Positions 34,124-44,879 are shown, counted from the stretch's first letter. The stretch: DNA of 64,000 bases from Sclerodactyla briareus (GCA_026419785.1 JAODTK010001111.1:496001-560000), one strand, 5' to 3'. Translations and numbers: made by a program. The notes: generated by a model from the sequence alone, not told the origin.

Positions 34124-34986
34124 TACTCTGTACTCATTCCATATCAACATTCTCAGACTGGGGTTCCATTGCTGCGTATGCTGGTCCGAGATGGATGTGA
34201 AAAATCCCATAATTACGAAACAAACGTTTGTTCCGGAAGAGAACACAATATAGCTTTATGCGTAAGACCATAAAAATACAGCAGCCCATGCATATTGTCG
34301 TTAATTGGCTTCTTTCAGAAGATATCCCATGGAATCAATCACAGTTATACGCATCCGTATACGCATCGGTAAATGAGTTATTTTGCCTATTCAGTGTTGG
34401 TTTGCTTTAATTTAGAATTGTTTTGCCTCTATGGAACCATTTGCAAACTATATGAGAATATTCCGACAACTGGGGGGGCCCCATCAACAGCTCACGTAAA
34501 TTTCGGATTTTTCACATGCGTATCGAACCCGCATACCCATCTATGGAATCCAGCCCTACTCTGTACTCATTCCATATCAACATTCTCAGACTGGGGTTCC
34601 ATTGCTGCGTATGCTGGTCCGAGATGGATGTGAAAAATCCCATAATTACGAAAACAAACGTTTGTTCCGGAAGAGAACACAATATAGCTTTATGCGTAAG
34701 ACCATAAAAATACAGCAGCCCATGCATATTGTCGTTAATTGGCTTCTTTCAGAAGATATCCCATGGAATCAATCACAGTTATACGCATCCGTATACGCAT
34801 CGGTAAATGAGTTATTTTGCCTATTCAGTGTTGGTTTGCTTTAATTTAGAATTGTTTTGCCTCTATGGAACCATTTGCAAACTATATGAGACCTATTCAG
34901 ACACTGGCCCCATCACAGCTCACGTAAATTTCGTGATTTTTCACATGCGTATCGAACCCGCATACCCATCTATGGAATCCCAGCCC
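34124..34986. repeat. Two tandem 430-bp units with inverted ends
   Basis: Unit 1 is 34124-34556 and unit 2 is 34557-34986. Both start TACTCTGTACTCATTC and are nearly identical except for a few indels (GGGGGGCCCC near 34477 in unit 1 only). A third start at 34987 soon diverges. Near its start each unit has CTGGGGTTCCATTGCTGCG, and near its end CATCTATGGAATCCCAGC, which are imperfect inverted repeats. The same family occurs, diverged, at 6.3 kb. Repeated frames inside are not genes. Confidence 0.92.
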
Positions 34987-36607
34987 TACTCTGTACTCAT
35001 TCACTATCATTAGGATTCTGTCAATATGGAACCTCATTCAGACTCTCACCACGTCTGTGATGTCATGCTGCATTCGCATCCATGGAGTCCTAGCCTCAGT
35101 ACTCGCATGAGGTCAACACCCCGGGGGCACCACCCCGGATGCAGGTAGTTAATCCAGCTATGAGCTGCATGACTAATACGAAATCTTATTACATCAGAAA
35201 TGTCCGGGAAATGTCCAGCATAAATGTTTGGAAACCCTGTATATTGATACTGTGTAGAATAGAAGAACAGGATGCCGTTACGGCTCTAGCTACCTCACAC
35301 CATTAGTTGGCCTATTGGTGATTCAGGGTGATGTGTTGAATGGGTTGCTAAATTTCTAGCATGAGTGAAAAGCTATAAAACACAACTAATTTCGTACACA
35401 CTTCACTGCTTCTCGATTGGGGGTCTGGGGTAGGGTGAGGGTGGTTAAGCTGCATAAAACAGAAATGTGACTCTCGCAAAGGAAAAAGGACAAGTCCCTA
35501 CCTATCCGAACTGCTTCCCTTACCTAGGCTTACTTCCCGGAATCTGGATTAGGGGAGACAAATGATAGATCAATTCATATCATTTTTCTCACAAATTTGC
35601 TTAGAAAGCATTCGGTGTGTCTAGAGGCATTGCAGTCAGCAAATATCTGAAAATGGAGGAAAATTCATAAAAGTGAAAAATTGCCCCAAAATGTGTTTTC
35701 CCCCTAAATCTCACAATTTTCATAATTTTTGTCTATTGTTGGGAGGAAACGTGTGTTTCGTGAAACTTTGGGCGTATGTGAAATTTTCAGATGTTCGGCC
35801 ACCTCGAACTGATGCTATTTGCGAAAACCCGGACACGCAAATGTCCACACACACGCGCGCGCAAACGCAAGCACACACACACACACCCACCCACCCACAC
35901 ACACACACACACACCACACACACACACACACTAGCGGACACCTTTTTCGAATGCACCTCCTTGCTGGACCATCCAGCACCCCTGTGTACCCCACTGTAGG
36001 ATACCCTTCAGTGGATAGTTCCCAATCACCACAACTGTAATTTACTAGCAAGTTACCTTTGCTATGACGACCAGCAACAGAAAAAAACATATTGGTGAAA
36101 TTGCAAACAGAATACGATATCTCAGCCGGCCCTTCGATACCGATGAGATAACAACTTGTATTACTATGGCTGGTGTAAAATGCGTATACGTGAAAGTCTC
36201 GATTTGTTTTCGGTTCTTTCTACTCTTGTTTTTTCCGTAATTCTCCACTAAGCGCTACCTCTGTAGCGCCAATATTGCGATTGAAAAAATGGTGAGTCGG
36301 GCCAATGACACTATCGAGGACCTAAATTCGAGTTGGTACAATAATTTCGTCTCACTGGCACTCGATCAATTATGTCGTGCATTCCATACACCCTTGATAT
36401 AAGTCTGGCCGGGTACCCTCCTTAATCAATCCTCATTATCGAGAGAGAAGTATCAAATATATTCATCACAATATAACACCTTCGCTGTCACTCTGAAGAA
36501 TATGATACGAGATTTCTGAGTTTACTCGGCAGTCGTACTCTATTAGTACTTATCGTGAACATCAATGCCGGCCCTCTAATCAGATGTCGACTATATTCTT
36601 ATACCAT
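34987..36607. other. No recognised gene, apart from a (CA)n tract
   Basis: Between the tandem units and the DIRS element I see only a trailing relic of the 430-bp repeat (about 34987-35100) and a CA microsatellite. Confidence 0.4.
35845..35931. repeat. (CA)n microsatellite
   Basis: Interrupted CA/CCCA repeat of about 87 bp. Long histidine/threonine or cysteine/valine frames over it are artefacts. Confidence 0.97.
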
Positions 36608-36735
36608 AATCGCCAGATTAAAACCATCCGCATGCCGAATTTTGGTTAAAAGTTAAGATTCTACCGAGACATAACACAAGCGAAGGGATTACGTTAGATA
36701 GTATGAGCGGTTGACGGCTTCAGTATTCAAAGACT
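36608..36735. repeat. DIRS right inverted terminal repeat
   Basis: Contains AAGATTCTACC (36654) and TATGAGCGGTTGACGGCT (36702), which recur as reverse complements at the left end (42688-42760). The segment 36608-36697, from AATCGCCAGATTAAA to GCGAAGGGATTACG, is also inverted in the internal complementary region. Confidence 0.85.
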
Positions 36736-36883
36736 GTCATGCTAATGAGCGCCTCTATACAGTATACACAGACATTACACATAACATATATAACCTGCCT
36801 CGGATTATTAAAATTCATCAAATATGTTCATGGATATTTCAACGGGAGGGGGGGGGGGACTTTGCAACACAATAGCGGGAGGG

Positions 36884-37010
36884 CACGTAATCCCTTCGCT
36901 TGTGTAATGTCTCGGTGGAATCTTCACCAAACTTCGTCATGCGGACTCGTTTAATTTGGCGATTCTACCTCGCCATTCCCACTACTCTTGGTATTACGTG
37001 AGACTTTAAA
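36884..37010. repeat. DIRS internal complementary region
   Basis: Its left half (36884-36965, from CACGTAATCCCTTCGCTTGT to TTTAATTTGGCGATT) is the reverse complement of the right terminal repeat. Its right half (GATTCTACCTCGCCATTCC to GGTATTACGTGA, 36961-37010) is the reverse complement of the left terminal repeat at 42719-42760. The halves join at GATT. This is the DIRS internal complementary region, thought to template circularisation of the DNA copy. Confidence 0.88.
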
Positions 37011-37111
37011 GCAGTGATCATAGCATGACAAACACATCAAATACGATTCCTCAGGTTTATTGCATGCTCATGCAAACATGAAATGCCCAATTTTGGGCAG
37101 TGCCTCCCTAC

Positions 37112-37609
37112 TCAGGGGTTAACAGAAGAAGTAGCTTGTTTCAAACTAGACTGGTCTAAAATAGAGTCAGCCAAACCTGGAGACTTATCTATCGGTTTCT
37201 TATCAAACTTGGCAAACGTAGATTCTGACGCCCATCCTGCCAGTTTTGAGGATGACGTGTAAAGGAACATTGTTACAAATTGCTGACACTGACGCAGCTC
37301 TCGTGCTATGTGCTGTGTAAATGCTGATATCAATACCAGCAGTATTCATAACATCACAAATCCAGCGACTCAAATGTTCCGTGATGCTGGTCTATGTGGC
37401 CGAGCATGGGTGATGAATAGCTGTGTAACGTCACCCCTCAGTGGTGTGGTAACCTTGAGGTATCTCTGGAGTAATTGATGCACATCCAGCCTACTATCAT
37501 GTTTATATGCAGGTAATACGACCTGCAGCTGCTCTTTTCCGGGCCGTGACTGTTGCAGCAGTACGGGTATCTTGAAAATAACCTCGTTTTCGGTTACATG
37601 CATATGCTT
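37112..37609 (-). pseudogene. DIRS tyrosine recombinase, C-terminal part
   Basis: Reads KHMHVTENEVIFKIPVLLQQ, SRPGKEQLQVVLPAYKHDSR, RYLKVTTP, ARPHRPASRNITEHLSRWI, then TAHSTRAA with the catalytic His and Arg. It ends with a KLAGWASESTFAKFDKKPID segment in another frame. Family members carry the nucleophilic tyrosine in a TFxxFYxKP-like motif. Here the codon between Phe and Asp is absent, so the catalytic tyrosine is missing. A stop lies at about 37113. One frameshift lies between HSTR and the C-terminal motif. Confidence 0.88.
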
Positions 37610-37614
37610 TATAT

Positions 37615-38673
37615 GCTCTTTTTACGGTGTCCCCCAGGCAACACCACACTGGGGGGGCTGGGGGCGGCACACGTTTTCTAGCCTACTGTGTCGTGCGCTG
37701 CGCAATGTTGACACACTCCTCTCCTATGCAGTTACCATTTTGAGTTTCCGACCGACACACAAATCTACAAATCATTCGCCCAAAAGGTAGTTCGGAGTTG
37801 GAAGCTATTCACAATCTCGAGAATTGTATCGAAGACATAAGATCACGGCTGGCCGTCAATTGGCTTAAATTAAATGCTGACAATACCGAGGTGCTGTATT
37901 TCGGCTCTAAGCAGCAACTCTCTAAGTGCATCTCGTCTGACATTGTCGTTGGCCATCACAATGTCAATAACACCTCCTCTACTAGGAACCTTGGCGTTCT
38001 ATTTGACTCCGAACTTACCTTTGGGAACCACATTAACAACATCTGTAGGGTTGGCTATTTTCACTTGCGGCGTATAAGGTCAGTGAGACCGTACCTGGAC
38101 AAGAACTAGTTAATTACCCTGATTCATGCTTTTGTCTCCAGTCACTTAGACTATTGTAATTCCTTACTTTATGGTGTCACCAAATCGAATCTTCCAAACT
38201 ACAGCATCTCCAGAACTCTGCTGCCAGAATCGCCACTGGTAACACACACAGGACACATCCGGACTCCCTATCGGTGTTGCATTCCCAGCACTGGCTTCCT
38301 GTGAAGTATAGAATCCTTTTTAAGTTATGTGTCCAAGTCTATAATTGCCTACATGGTAGAGCCCCCTCTTACCTTTCCAATCATATAATTCGCTACATCC
38401 CTACCAGATCCCTTCGCTCTGAATCCGCTAACAAACTTAGAATCCCCAGGTGTAACACTTCGATGGGTACAAGAGGATTTTATTACAGTGGTCCACACAC
38501 CTTGAACTCCCTCCCTGCCGATATCCGTGGCATTAGTGATAATGCTTCGTTCAAATCGAAACTTAAAACCCATTATTTCAACTTGGCTTTCTCCAAGTAT
38601 TCCTAGGGTTGTGTTCAGCGCAGTTGTGTATTTTGTTATTACTGGCGCTATATAAATGTACTACTACTACTAC
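37615..38673 (+). mobile_element. CR1/L2-like LINE nested in the DIRS recombinase gene
   Basis: A 1059-bp 5'-truncated LINE in the opposite orientation to the DIRS. It starts within a GVPQ-type palm motif near 37629, then DTQIYKSFA, and from 37798 LEAIHNLENCIEDIRS-like, AVNWLKLNADNTEVLYFGSK and TRNLGVLFDSELTFGNHINN. The frame at 38274-38606 reads LHSQHWLPVKYRILFKLCVQ, GRAPSYLSNHII and GTRGFYYSGPHTLNSLPADI. The 3' end is GGCGCTATATAAATG followed by (TAC)n. TATAT at 37610-37614 and 38674-38678 flanks it. Joining the flanks restores the recombinase reading QTLHALDI-KHMHVTEN. Confidence 0.93.
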
Positions 38674-38678
38674 TATAT

Positions 38679-39130
38679 CCAATGCATGCAGGGTTTGCAG
38701 CCGTTGTGCAGATATCAGTGCTATCAACATGACCAACTTTTGGGTCATTTGTTTCAACGAAAGCTCAACGGTGCTATCTCGTCCGTCTATATTTCGGTGT
38801 CGATGGTCGGAGTGCAAAAACTCCTCTCATGAAACGGACCACCAGCGGGTGGGAACCCAAACTTACAGATTTGTCAAACCCCAGAAATGCTGAAAGAGCA
38901 GAGCGAGCTGTGTTTATTGTACTATAGCTCAGATTTAGAAAGACCTGTTTGACAGTAGGCTGAATTGCATCAATTTTCCTATGCATGCAGAACTGCTGCC
39001 AATGTAAGTACCGTACTGTTGTCGGATAGATACCTCCATGATGATAAGAGAATGCCGGCAGTGTCTTCTGGTATGCCGCTGTGTCGGATTCTATCCCCGA
39101 GACTAAACACACAAGAAGTTGCAGTTTGTG
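38679..39130 (-). pseudogene. DIRS tyrosine recombinase, N-terminal part
   Basis: Reads TTVRYLHWQQFCMHRKIDAI, QPTVKQVFLNLSYSTINTAR, SALSAFLGFDKSVSLGSHPL, VVRFMRGVFALRPSTPKYRR and, after a frame change, LSLKQMTQKLVMLIALISAQ then RLQTLHALDI. The first part is the SAM-like core-binding domain (YSTINTARSALS...HPLVxRFMKGxFxxRP). The second holds the first catalytic Arg (AQRLQTL). It is interrupted at 38678 by the nested LINE. Confidence 0.88.
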
Positions 39131-39179
39131 GTGTAGAGGATGCAGCTGACTCGGCCGTTCTGGCAGTCTGGTAAGGTTT

Positions 39180-40060
39180 GCACCTGTTTCCCTGGTTGGA
39201 TGAGGCCTTGGCGTAGGTGAACAGCTTCGCGTACCACGCCTGCGTCGACCACAGTGGCACAACCACGATCCTCTTCAATCTGTCTTCCCTCACTTTTTGG
39301 AGTACTCTGGAGATTAAGGCAAATGGAGGGAAAGCGTAGAAGAAATGCTCTCTCCAACAAAATGAGAATGCATCTACATATAATGCATCACTGTGTGGCT
39401 TCCATGAAGCAAAAGTTTCCAACTGTTTATTTGTATTTGAAGCAAACAGATCGATATCTGGTGTCCCCCATGGTTCACAGATTATTTGGAATTTACCTGT
39501 GTCCAGTTGCCATTCAGTGGTGTTTTATCGATTTCCTTACAACCTGTCAGCACAAACATTATCTTTGCCTGGAATATGAGAGCAAGAGAGCCAGTTGCTC
39601 TGATTTTCTGCCCATTCCAAATTAACTTCGCTTGTCTATTGCAAATCAGGGAACGTGTTCCACCCAAGCTACGAATGTAAGCAACTGCAGTTGAGCTATC
39701 TGTGAAGATTCGTACATGTTTCTGATGACTTCTCCAATCAAATTCACAAGGCCTTTGTGGATTGCTATCATTTCTAACATATTGGCATGGTATTGTTCTT
39801 CGTGGACATTCCACTTCCCTTGTATTTTTGTTGAAAAAGTTGGGCAGTGTGCTCCCCATCCAACAGAGGAGGCATCAGTCGCTATGGTGATATCGGGATC
39901 ATGTAAAGTTATGTGGTTTGATGCGGACAACAAATTTTCTTCCCACCAGGTTAAATCCTGATAGGCTCCAGCAGTCATACAAACTTCTGTTTCAAAATTA
40001 CCTTTGCCCTTCAACAAGGCAGAAACTTTAACAAATTCTAGACTGCAGTAGTGCAAGGGT
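39180..40060 (-). pseudogene. DIRS RNase H and connection domain
   Basis: Reads ITIATDASSVGWGAHCP, GKWNVHEEQYHANMLEMIAI, then VRIFTDSSTAVAYIRSLGGT and SLICNRQAKLIWNGQ. The catalytic Asp (TDAS), Glu (MLEM) and Asp (TDSS) of RNase H are all present. The downstream segment ALYVDAFSFCWREHFFYAFP and VVVPLWSTQAWYAKLF is the conserved region between RNase H and the recombinase in DIRS polyproteins. Frames change several times. Confidence 0.88.
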
Positions 40061-40800
40061 CCATATTTGACCCCTGGAAAGAATGAAACTAAAATACCTA
40101 TGACACGAGCCAGTTCTCTTGCAGTTTTGCAAGACTTCCGTCTGAAATTTTTAGTTTCAGTAATTGCACGAATAGTTCAATAGTTCTCCTGGCTTGGGCG
40201 TGAGCTCCATTCTCTCTTAATTAAGTACAATCCCAGAAAAGTCAAGGTTTTTGATGGTTCCATGACGGATTTGTTAGGGTGAAGTAAAAATCCCAACTCC
40301 TGGAAGAGTGTTGAAACTTTATTCACTGCAAATTGACATTCACTTCTGGATTTTGCTTCTATGAAAATATCATCCTATGTTACTTTAAACGGAGATTCCC
40401 ATTTTTCTCAATTCTGAGAGGATTGGCTTTAGCAACTTAGTAAAAACTCGTGGAAGCCGAGCAAGCCCATGGGAGACAATAATATTGGAAGGACCTGATT
40501 TTTGTACAGGAACCTTAAGTATTTGCGGCTGACATTATCCACTGAGACAGAGTAATATGCATCTTTTAGGTCTATAGATGCCATGAAACAGTCTGGTTGA
40601 AATAAATAAAGTGAGGGCACTCTGTAATGAGTAATTTTAAAATGGAAATATTTGACACTTTCGTTGAAGTGTTTAAGGTTTAATATTAAACGGACAGAAC
40701 CATCTGGTTTTGGCCTGAAAAACACACTGGAGATAAATTCTCCAGGACAATGGGTGATCTCTTCCAAGATTCCTTCTGTACTAGTGCTTTCACTTCACAT
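40060..40800 (-). pseudogene. DIRS reverse transcriptase
   Basis: The frame 40429-40767 reads HCPGEFISSVFFRPKPDGSV, RLILNLKHFNESVKYFHFKI and FMASIDLKDAYYSVSVDN with the first catalytic Asp (DLKDAYYS). PILLSPMGLLG follows. After a frameshift, VT-stop-DDIFIEAKSRSE (about 40350) marks the YIDD active site with the aspartates kept but a stop replacing the preceding residue. VSTLFQELGFLLHPNKSV and LTFLGLYL follow. The motif set is that of DIRS rather than gypsy or LINE. Confidence 0.9.
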
Positions 40801-41016
40801 TTGCAATGGTTTCTTCCTCTGCCCTACCCATGGAACGTAGGTTCGTTTGGACTTAGAGTAGTCAATTGGGTGATCCTCATCCAATTCAATTTTGTAACCT
40901 CTAACATAGCTCAGAATTACTTTATCAGTACTGACAGTCTGCCATCGTGGCAGAAATGTTTCAGCCTGCCAGCAACAAAAGTGCTGCAATTAACAGAAGA
41001 AAAAGAGGAACTGATC

Positions 41017-42053
41017 TCACCTGTGGCATGGTGCTTCTTTGCACCCCGTGCAGCACGTCCTCGCCCTAACAAAAAGGGTGGAACTCCAATTCGCTCTTCC
41101 TCTGTAACCTCTGGTAGCTCCTCTACCTCTGGAACCTCTGGTTTGCCTGTGGTTGTTATGCACTGCCTTTTTAGCTTGTTCGCATTTTAGCATATCACGG
41201 ATGTTTGGGAAAATCATTACCAAATAGGTATGAGAGGTAGAGTGACAGACGTAGTACAGATAAGATTTGACCTCCAGCTTGATTTCCGGTTTGATCAGCT
41301 CACGACGAAAAGAGTATCAGCATTTTATATGTCCCAGCATTACAAGGGATCGTGAGCTTGCAAATATCCCCTCGTTATCTAGCTTAGGTTTACCCAATAG
41401 CAACTCATTAATGAGGCGTGTTAGCACTACCATTGCTTTCACATTCCCGGTTCCTCCCTTTTGTAATGCCATGTCTTTAAATTTGGTGGCCTGTTGGAGT
41501 GTGTCCAATATTTTGGTGGACTGAGGTAGCTTGAAGGGCCTCAACATTTCCAGGCCTCTGGTATTTGTCTAATTTTTCCTTCGTTTGGCAGGGGCCATTT
41601 TCCGGTACACATATTAGTTACTAATTTCGCAAGCGGCCCAGTAATGTCCGTATCAGCCGTGGTCTCGTATTCTAAATATGCCGCTACGGAAACCAGAACC
41701 TGTTCCTCTGGCTTGGAATATTCCCCTACCGACAGGATTTCTTCCTGCTGGAATACTTTGCAGAAACTCTTGGTAGTCGTCTTGGTACTCCAAATCCAAG
41801 ACATCATCATCAAATGCAGCTGCTGGTGATTTGCTACAACCAGGAGGTCATGGGTATCCCCATCCCCCGCTTCACCTTGTTCTACTTGTAGGCCGACTTT
41901 CTCAATTAGTAGCTGCATTTGTTCATGCATGAGAGAGACCATTACTTTTAAGTCATAACCAGGAGTGGGTGAGTCACCTGGGCCATAGTTGATTCCCCAT
42001 TGTTTTATTGGGAAGGGCTTGTCAATGAAGGGAACGTGCCCCCATCCTTGCAA
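41017..42053 (-). pseudogene. DIRS gag-like ORF1
   Basis: The frame 41541-42053 ends LAKLVTNMCTGKWPLPNEGK and IRQIPEAWKC. The next frame (41317-41547) reads STKILDTLQQATKFKDMALQ and NVKAMVVLTRLINELLLGK. The pattern LAKxVNxxxxxxxPxxKxxxIxxxxxRPxNC followed by an all-helical IWxxL...D..LQ region is shared by DIRS ORF1 proteins, which are presumed to coat the RNA. Position at the 5' end fits. The stretch with GYRGRANW at 41017-41223 may be its basic C-terminus. Two or more frameshifts. Confidence 0.7.
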
Positions 42054-42687
42054 TCTTCCATGTCAATCCGGGTTTTGATTTTACTCCACACAACCAACCA
42101 ATTAAACAGCCCTGTCACTACAATTATCTGTGGAGAGTTCTCGTTAAGAACCTAACGCCCACATCTCAGCACAGTACAACCCCAGTGGACAGTTCTCGGT
42201 GAGAACATAACGTCCACTTACTGTGACAGCAATACAATGTCTCTGTAGTACTAATGTGAAAAGGCACCCACGCTGCTAACGCCCATGTCCAATAGCGCCC
42301 TTGAGACTTGGCTATGGACTAGTAGCTGTGTGAGACAGATATTGTGTTAGGCTAAGCAACAACCAACACCAGGCAACTCACCTCATCAAAGGCTCCAGAT
42401 CCAATAACACAATGCTGTAGAGTGTAGTAGCTACTGTAGTAACGTTAGGCTCGCACAGCCTGAAATCTGCAACTGACAGTTGTAACAGTAGACCGACTCA
42501 AAACAACGAAACACGTAATCCTGCCGTGGTCTCCTCATTTAAATTACACGGAGTACCTGCAAGATTACACGCCCCACTGTAATAAAACTAAGTCTAACTG
42601 AAGCCAACAAACACCAGCATTGGCGACGGACGTTCTGTCAGAACGGAGTTGCATGAGGAGCAGCGGACGATGCTTCCTCGTCGACTC

Positions 42688-42760
42688 TTCCCAAACACTG
42701 GAGCCGTCAACCGCTCATACTCACGTAATACCAAGCGTAGTGGAATGGCGAGGTAGAATC
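42688..42760. repeat. DIRS left inverted terminal repeat
   Basis: AGCCGTCAACCGCTCATA, then TCACGTAATACCAAG and GGCGAGGTAGAATCTT. Its reverse complement matches the right terminal repeat (AAGATTCTACC ... TATGAGCGGTTGACGGCT), and the outer 40 bp are inverted in the internal complementary region at 36961-37010. This marks the 5' end of the element. Confidence 0.85.
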
Positions 42761-43339
42761 TTAAACATCTGTTCGTGTTTGAATTTGTAAGGCAGTTAGT
42801 ATCTGCATTAGACGTGGTCCCGATGTTGTGTTTCTTTTTTTCTTTCTGTTTTTTTTTTTTTTTTTTTTCACGTTGACGCGTCTAGACGCGACTTAACCTG
42901 AATCGGCAAGTCTTTCTGAGGCATTGAGAGGTCGTACTTAATTACCCCGAGAGACAAAAGTTCTGAAAATCTGACTGAATTTGAATAGGGATGAAGAGAA
43001 TGAGGCGTCCAGGACAGGAAGAGAAGGCCAATTCATAAACAACCTTGTGTAACTTTCCAGGAGCAAAACGCTAACGACCACAGTTGATGACCGTTAGCAC
43101 AGTTTAACAGAAGATGGCTATAACCGTTGACGATACCGATGACCGCTGGAGTGGTTTGAGCACCTAAGATAAATTAGCTATATCATTAGTCCATATTTCA
43201 GAAACCCGAATGCAAGAATCGCAGACAGACAGTAATATCTGTGGAGCATCAAGGTTGACAGACATCAGCACGTTTTTATACGCTCGCCATCAAGAGAGTC
43301 GTTTTTAATGCAAGCTCACTCAGTACCTCCATAGATAGA
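42761..43339. other. No recognised gene; contains a poly-T run
   Basis: A T-rich run at 42834-42869 is the only structure seen between the DIRS end and the SINE. Confidence 0.45.
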
Positions 43340-43852
43340 CAAAGGCTGACGACTTCGCTAGCGGAACTTGAGGACGTATTCCAACATAACCCTTGCAAGC
43401 GAACATCCCGGGTTCGAACTCCAGAAGTTACCGGACGTTTTCCTGAGGTGGCTGCACTTGCAGTTGCGATGAGCGAGGTCTTGGTCTCCACCTCATGGTT
43501 CCACTGTAATACAGTGGACTTTTGGGGGTTACTAGGGTTTGTTACAGGCTTTTTGCAACAAGTCTCGTGGATCGGCTATAAACAGTCACGTTGAATTTGT
43601 ACGTCCGCTCCTCCAAGTTCCGAGAAATTGGTCGAGCCCTGAAGTTCACCGATGGTCCTCTCAAAAGGGACGTAAAATGGCGGTACCAGAAGCGGGTTGC
43701 GATTGGTTACACCCTGCTTCGATATCATCTGAGCACCAGAAAAAAAAAGTTGGCGAGTTATCGCCGGTGCTCATTCAAGATCAATACGGTCAGGGTTCCT
43801 TGATGAGCCTTACTTGGCATCCTGAACCCGTAGAATTCAAATAAATTCACAT
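43340..43852 (+). mobile_element. tRNA-derived SINE, copy A
   Basis: The head has a Pol III B-box-like GGGTTCGAACTCC at 43410-43422, with a weak A-box-like segment about 50 bp before. The body matches the two copies at 55-56 kb: CCGGACGTTTTCCTGAGGTGGCTG, GAAGTTCACCGATGGTC, GGGACGTAAAATGGCGGT, GATATCATCTGAGCAC and a CCTGAACCCGTAGAATTCAA end. About 510 bp. Apparent frames inside are not genes. It is not a tRNA gene: the anticodon arm and acceptor stem do not pair. Confidence 0.8.
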
Positions 43853-44879
43853 GATGAATGATACATATCATTTTTTCCGCCCACAATCATTGTGGTGAAT
43901 CGTTTCCTCCCGAGCAATTCTGCCAACAGCACATAATAGTCCGTTGCACCAATGATGTTATACTAAACCGAGTTTGAAGTTGGGCCTTGGCCCATGTGAA
44001 TATGACTTGACTGCTGGGTTGTTATTTTCTATACAACACTTATGGAAGCCTAACCTACCAGATGCGCGCCAATGAGGCACAATCGGCAATTGCGAATATT
44101 CCCTTCTCGCGTCATGACGGGGGAGTGGAGGAGGCTGCCTGCTGGATCCTCTGTAATACAAATGAATCAGAATATATTATAGAGCTCTGTCACAAGCGAA
44201 ACGTAAGATGGAGTCAAATAATACGTACGAATTGGTGCAAGATATTAAAAATCACTCATCCATATCTATCGTATGCCTTCACCTCTTATCACCTTGTGAA
44301 CATCATCCGGAATACCCCTTTTTTATTGAAGTATAGTGACGTTTATACCTCCATGAAATGAAATGTCGCTCACCGCCTTGACAAGCATAGGAAGAGTGTT
44401 TAACTTTGCCAACCGCCCGCCTCATTAGGCACTCATTAACGTCTCGTTCGCGGTGTATCCTGGAACCTGGACTGAGACTACTTTTTCTGCTGAATGTGAC
44501 ACTCAACTTGCGTCTTAAGCTGGTCGGTCCCTCGTGGGATAACGACATAGCATCTGAATACCTCGTACCACTCAGGCTTCGATACCGCCTCTGAAATTCA
44601 GTGTTCATAACATAAAGGGGTCGGTGGTTTACAGCGGCCGTGCAATCCTTTGACTGGTAACGGCGCAGTAGCTCGCCTAAATTACAAGTCTGGGAAACAT
44701 CACACCACGACAGTGGGGTACGCAAAGGGGGGGGGGTCTGCCCTCCATGACCCATGTTACCAATAAAATTTTCAACACAATCAACATTTTTCTCCTTTTA
44801 GTGGACGTTTTTTGCATCTGTTGCTTCATCGAAAAAGGAAAGAATATTGGCAGCACCGCATGTGTTTATTGTCAAAAGC
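43853..44879. other. No recognised gene
   Basis: Nothing supported. The minus-strand frame at 44303-44755 shows no recognisable motif. Confidence 0.4.

Larger units (their letters stand above)
36608..42760 (-). mobile_element. DIRS-like tyrosine-recombinase retrotransposon
   Basis: A degenerate but structurally complete DIRS element running right to left: left inverted repeat, gag-like ORF, reverse transcriptase, RNase H, tyrosine recombinase, internal complementary region and right inverted repeat. The order of genes and the split-inverted repeats are diagnostic of DIRS, which integrates by tyrosine recombinase through a circular intermediate rather than by an endonuclease. A 1059-bp LINE is nested inside, leaving about 5.1 kb of DIRS, close to the usual 5-6 kb. 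No full-length ORF survives. Confidence 0.92.

Noticed and set aside
34124..34986. Regular direct repeats as a possible CRISPR array
   Set aside because: Units are about 430 bp with only two full copies and no short repeat/spacer alternation. The DNA is clearly eukaryotic.
39254..39961. Plus-strand frames at 39.25-39.96 and 40.75-41.19 kb
   Set aside because: They are shadows of the DIRS RNase H, reverse transcriptase and gag on the minus strand.
43410..43422. tRNA gene at the GGGTTCGAACTCC B-box
   Set aside because: No pairing acceptor or anticodon stems, and the same segment heads repeated SINE copies at 55.4 and 55.7 kb.
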